Source: Maea johnstoni
Taxonomy: Eukaryota; Annelida; Polychaeta; Spionida; Magelonidae
Length of the DNA stretch: 64,000 nt
Assembly (NCBI GenBank): GCA_963942565.1
Contig: OZ012697.1
Coordinates: 20,773,232 to 20,837,231, forward strand
Reading direction: 5' to 3'
The notes under the pieces are model-generated. The model ran no database searches and was not told the origin of the DNA. It saw only the letters and a program-made list of their open reading frames with translations. This document shows, one piece after another, positions 62,929 through 64,000 of this stretch; position 1 is the first letter of the stretch, and the number at the start of each line of letters is the position of its first letter. Both the position numbers and the translations under genes were made by a program.

Positions 62929-64000
62929 GTAAAACAAACTCTACTTACTCTACCTTCATCTTACCTAGGGCGGGGTACCAAAGGGGGCAGTATGGAGGGT
63001 GGGGGGGGGGGGGGGGGGATTGTACAGCGCAGCCAGCTGCCCTGCAATATGGACAGCCTACCTCCAGCCGAGCAGGTAAAACAAACTCTACTTACTCTAC
63101 CTTCATCTTACCTAGGGCGGGGTACCAAAGGGGGCAGTATAGAGGGTGGGGGGGGGGGGGGGGGGGGAATGCACAGCGCAGCCAGCTGCCCAGCAATATA
63201 GACAGCCTACCCCCAGCCGAGCAGGTAAAACAAACTCTACTTACTCTACCTTCATCTTACCTAGGGCGGGGTACCAAAGGGGGCCGTATAGAGGGGGGGG
63301 GGGGGGGGGGGAGATTGTACAGCGCAGCCAGCTGCCCTGCAATATGGACAGCCTACCCCCAGCCGAGCAGGTAAAACAAACTCTACTTACTCTACCTTCA
63401 TCTTACCTAGGGCGGGGTACCAAAGGGGGCAGTATAGAGGGGGGGGGGGGGGGGGGGGGGGATTGAACAGCGCAGCCAGCTGCCCAGCAATATAGACAGC
63501 CTACCCCCAGCCGAGCAGGTAAAACAAACTCTACTTACTCTACCTTCATCTTACCTAGGGCGGGGTACCAAAGGGGGCAGTATAGAGGGGGGGGGGGGGG
63601 GGAGATTGTACAGCGCAGCCAGCTGCCCTGCAATATGGACAGCCTACCCCCAGCCGAGCAGGTAAAACAAACTCTACTTACTCTACCTTCATCTTACCTA
63701 GGGCGGGGTACCAAAGGGGGCAGTATAGAGGGTGGGGGGGGGGGGGGGGGGGATTGTACAGCGCAGCCAGCTGCCCAGCAATATAGACAGCCTACCCCCA
63801 GCCGAGCAGGTAAAACAAACTCTACTTACTCTACCTTCATCTTACCTAGGGCGGGGTACCAAAGGGGGCCGTATAGAGGGGGGGGGGGGGGGGAGATTGT
63901 ACAGCGCAGCCAGCTGCCCTGCAATATGGACAGCCTACCCCCAGCCGAGCAGGTAAAACAAACTCTACTTACTCTACCTTCATCTTACCTAGGGCGGGGT
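62879..64000 (+). repeat. Tandem array of the JmjC exon-7 3' edge, donor and poly-G, dimeric order
   Basis: The unit (142-149 bp) holds 'acagcgcagccagctgccc', 50 exon bases, the gtaaaa donor, a conserved intron piece (tacctagggcggggtacc) and a run of 13-22 G. Units start near 62879, 63026, 63171, 63317, 63466, 63608, 63756 and 63899. Forms 'agcaatatagac' and 'tgcaatatggac' strictly alternate, so the higher-order period is about 290 bp. The array runs off the window. Confidence 0.9.

Noticed and set aside
62960-63956. Gly-rich protein repeats read through the tandem array
   Set aside because: The frame changes with each poly-G length and includes intron sequence with a good donor. I treat it as intronic unless transcripts show otherwise.

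Overview
The window is nuclear DNA of an animal, almost certainly an invertebrate. Its genes are split into many small exons with GT-AG introns of 0.1-4 kb. The proteins are metazoan, and introns and intergenic DNA are packed with short non-autonomous transposons, tRNA-derived SINEs, a LINE and long TA microsatellites. I cannot name the species. A marine invertebrate such as a cephalochordate or lophotrochozoan would fit, but that is only a guess.

Layout. (1) 1-7250, plus strand: the last six exons of DDOST (OST48), a subunit of the ER oligosaccharyltransferase; the 5' half lies outside the window. (2) 7250-14330: intergenic DNA with two large nested repeats and a possible orphan exon near 14.4 kb. 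(3) 14586-39480, minus strand: a complete GIGYF gene (GRB10-interacting GYF protein), 23 coding exons and 1380 codons. It carries the 4EHP-binding motif, a DDX6-type PEW segment, the GYF domain, a long Gln/Glu/Arg coiled coil and the conserved C-terminus. (4) 39480-55548: a repeat-rich divergent intergenic region. It contains a candidate bidirectional promoter near 42.6-42.8 kb, several MITEs with exact 8-bp target duplications, and a Tx1/L1-like LINE bounded by a 15-bp duplication. (5) 55549-64000, plus strand: a single-pass membrane protein with a JmjC (cupin_8) domain. Its last visible exon runs into a tandem array that repeats part of that exon at least eight times and continues past the window end.

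DDOST works in N-glycosylation in the ER. GIGYF works in cytoplasmic translational repression with 4EHP. The JmjC protein has an intact Fe(II) triad and unknown substrate. They are neighbours with no evident shared pathway.

The most unusual structural signal is that local tandem duplications repeatedly sit on exon/intron boundaries, copying splice sites together with a bit of exon. This occurs at GIGYF exons 9, 12, 14, 15 and 21, probably at DDOST around 5095, and most strikingly at the JmjC exon at 62779. The second signal is a dense, layered set of MITEs. One class has CAGGG or TAG-type ends and 8-bp duplications (hAT-like); the other has TTAA-CCC ends (piggyBac-like). Many are nested inside one another, so relative ages can be read directly. 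No retrovirus-like or Polinton-like element was recognised.
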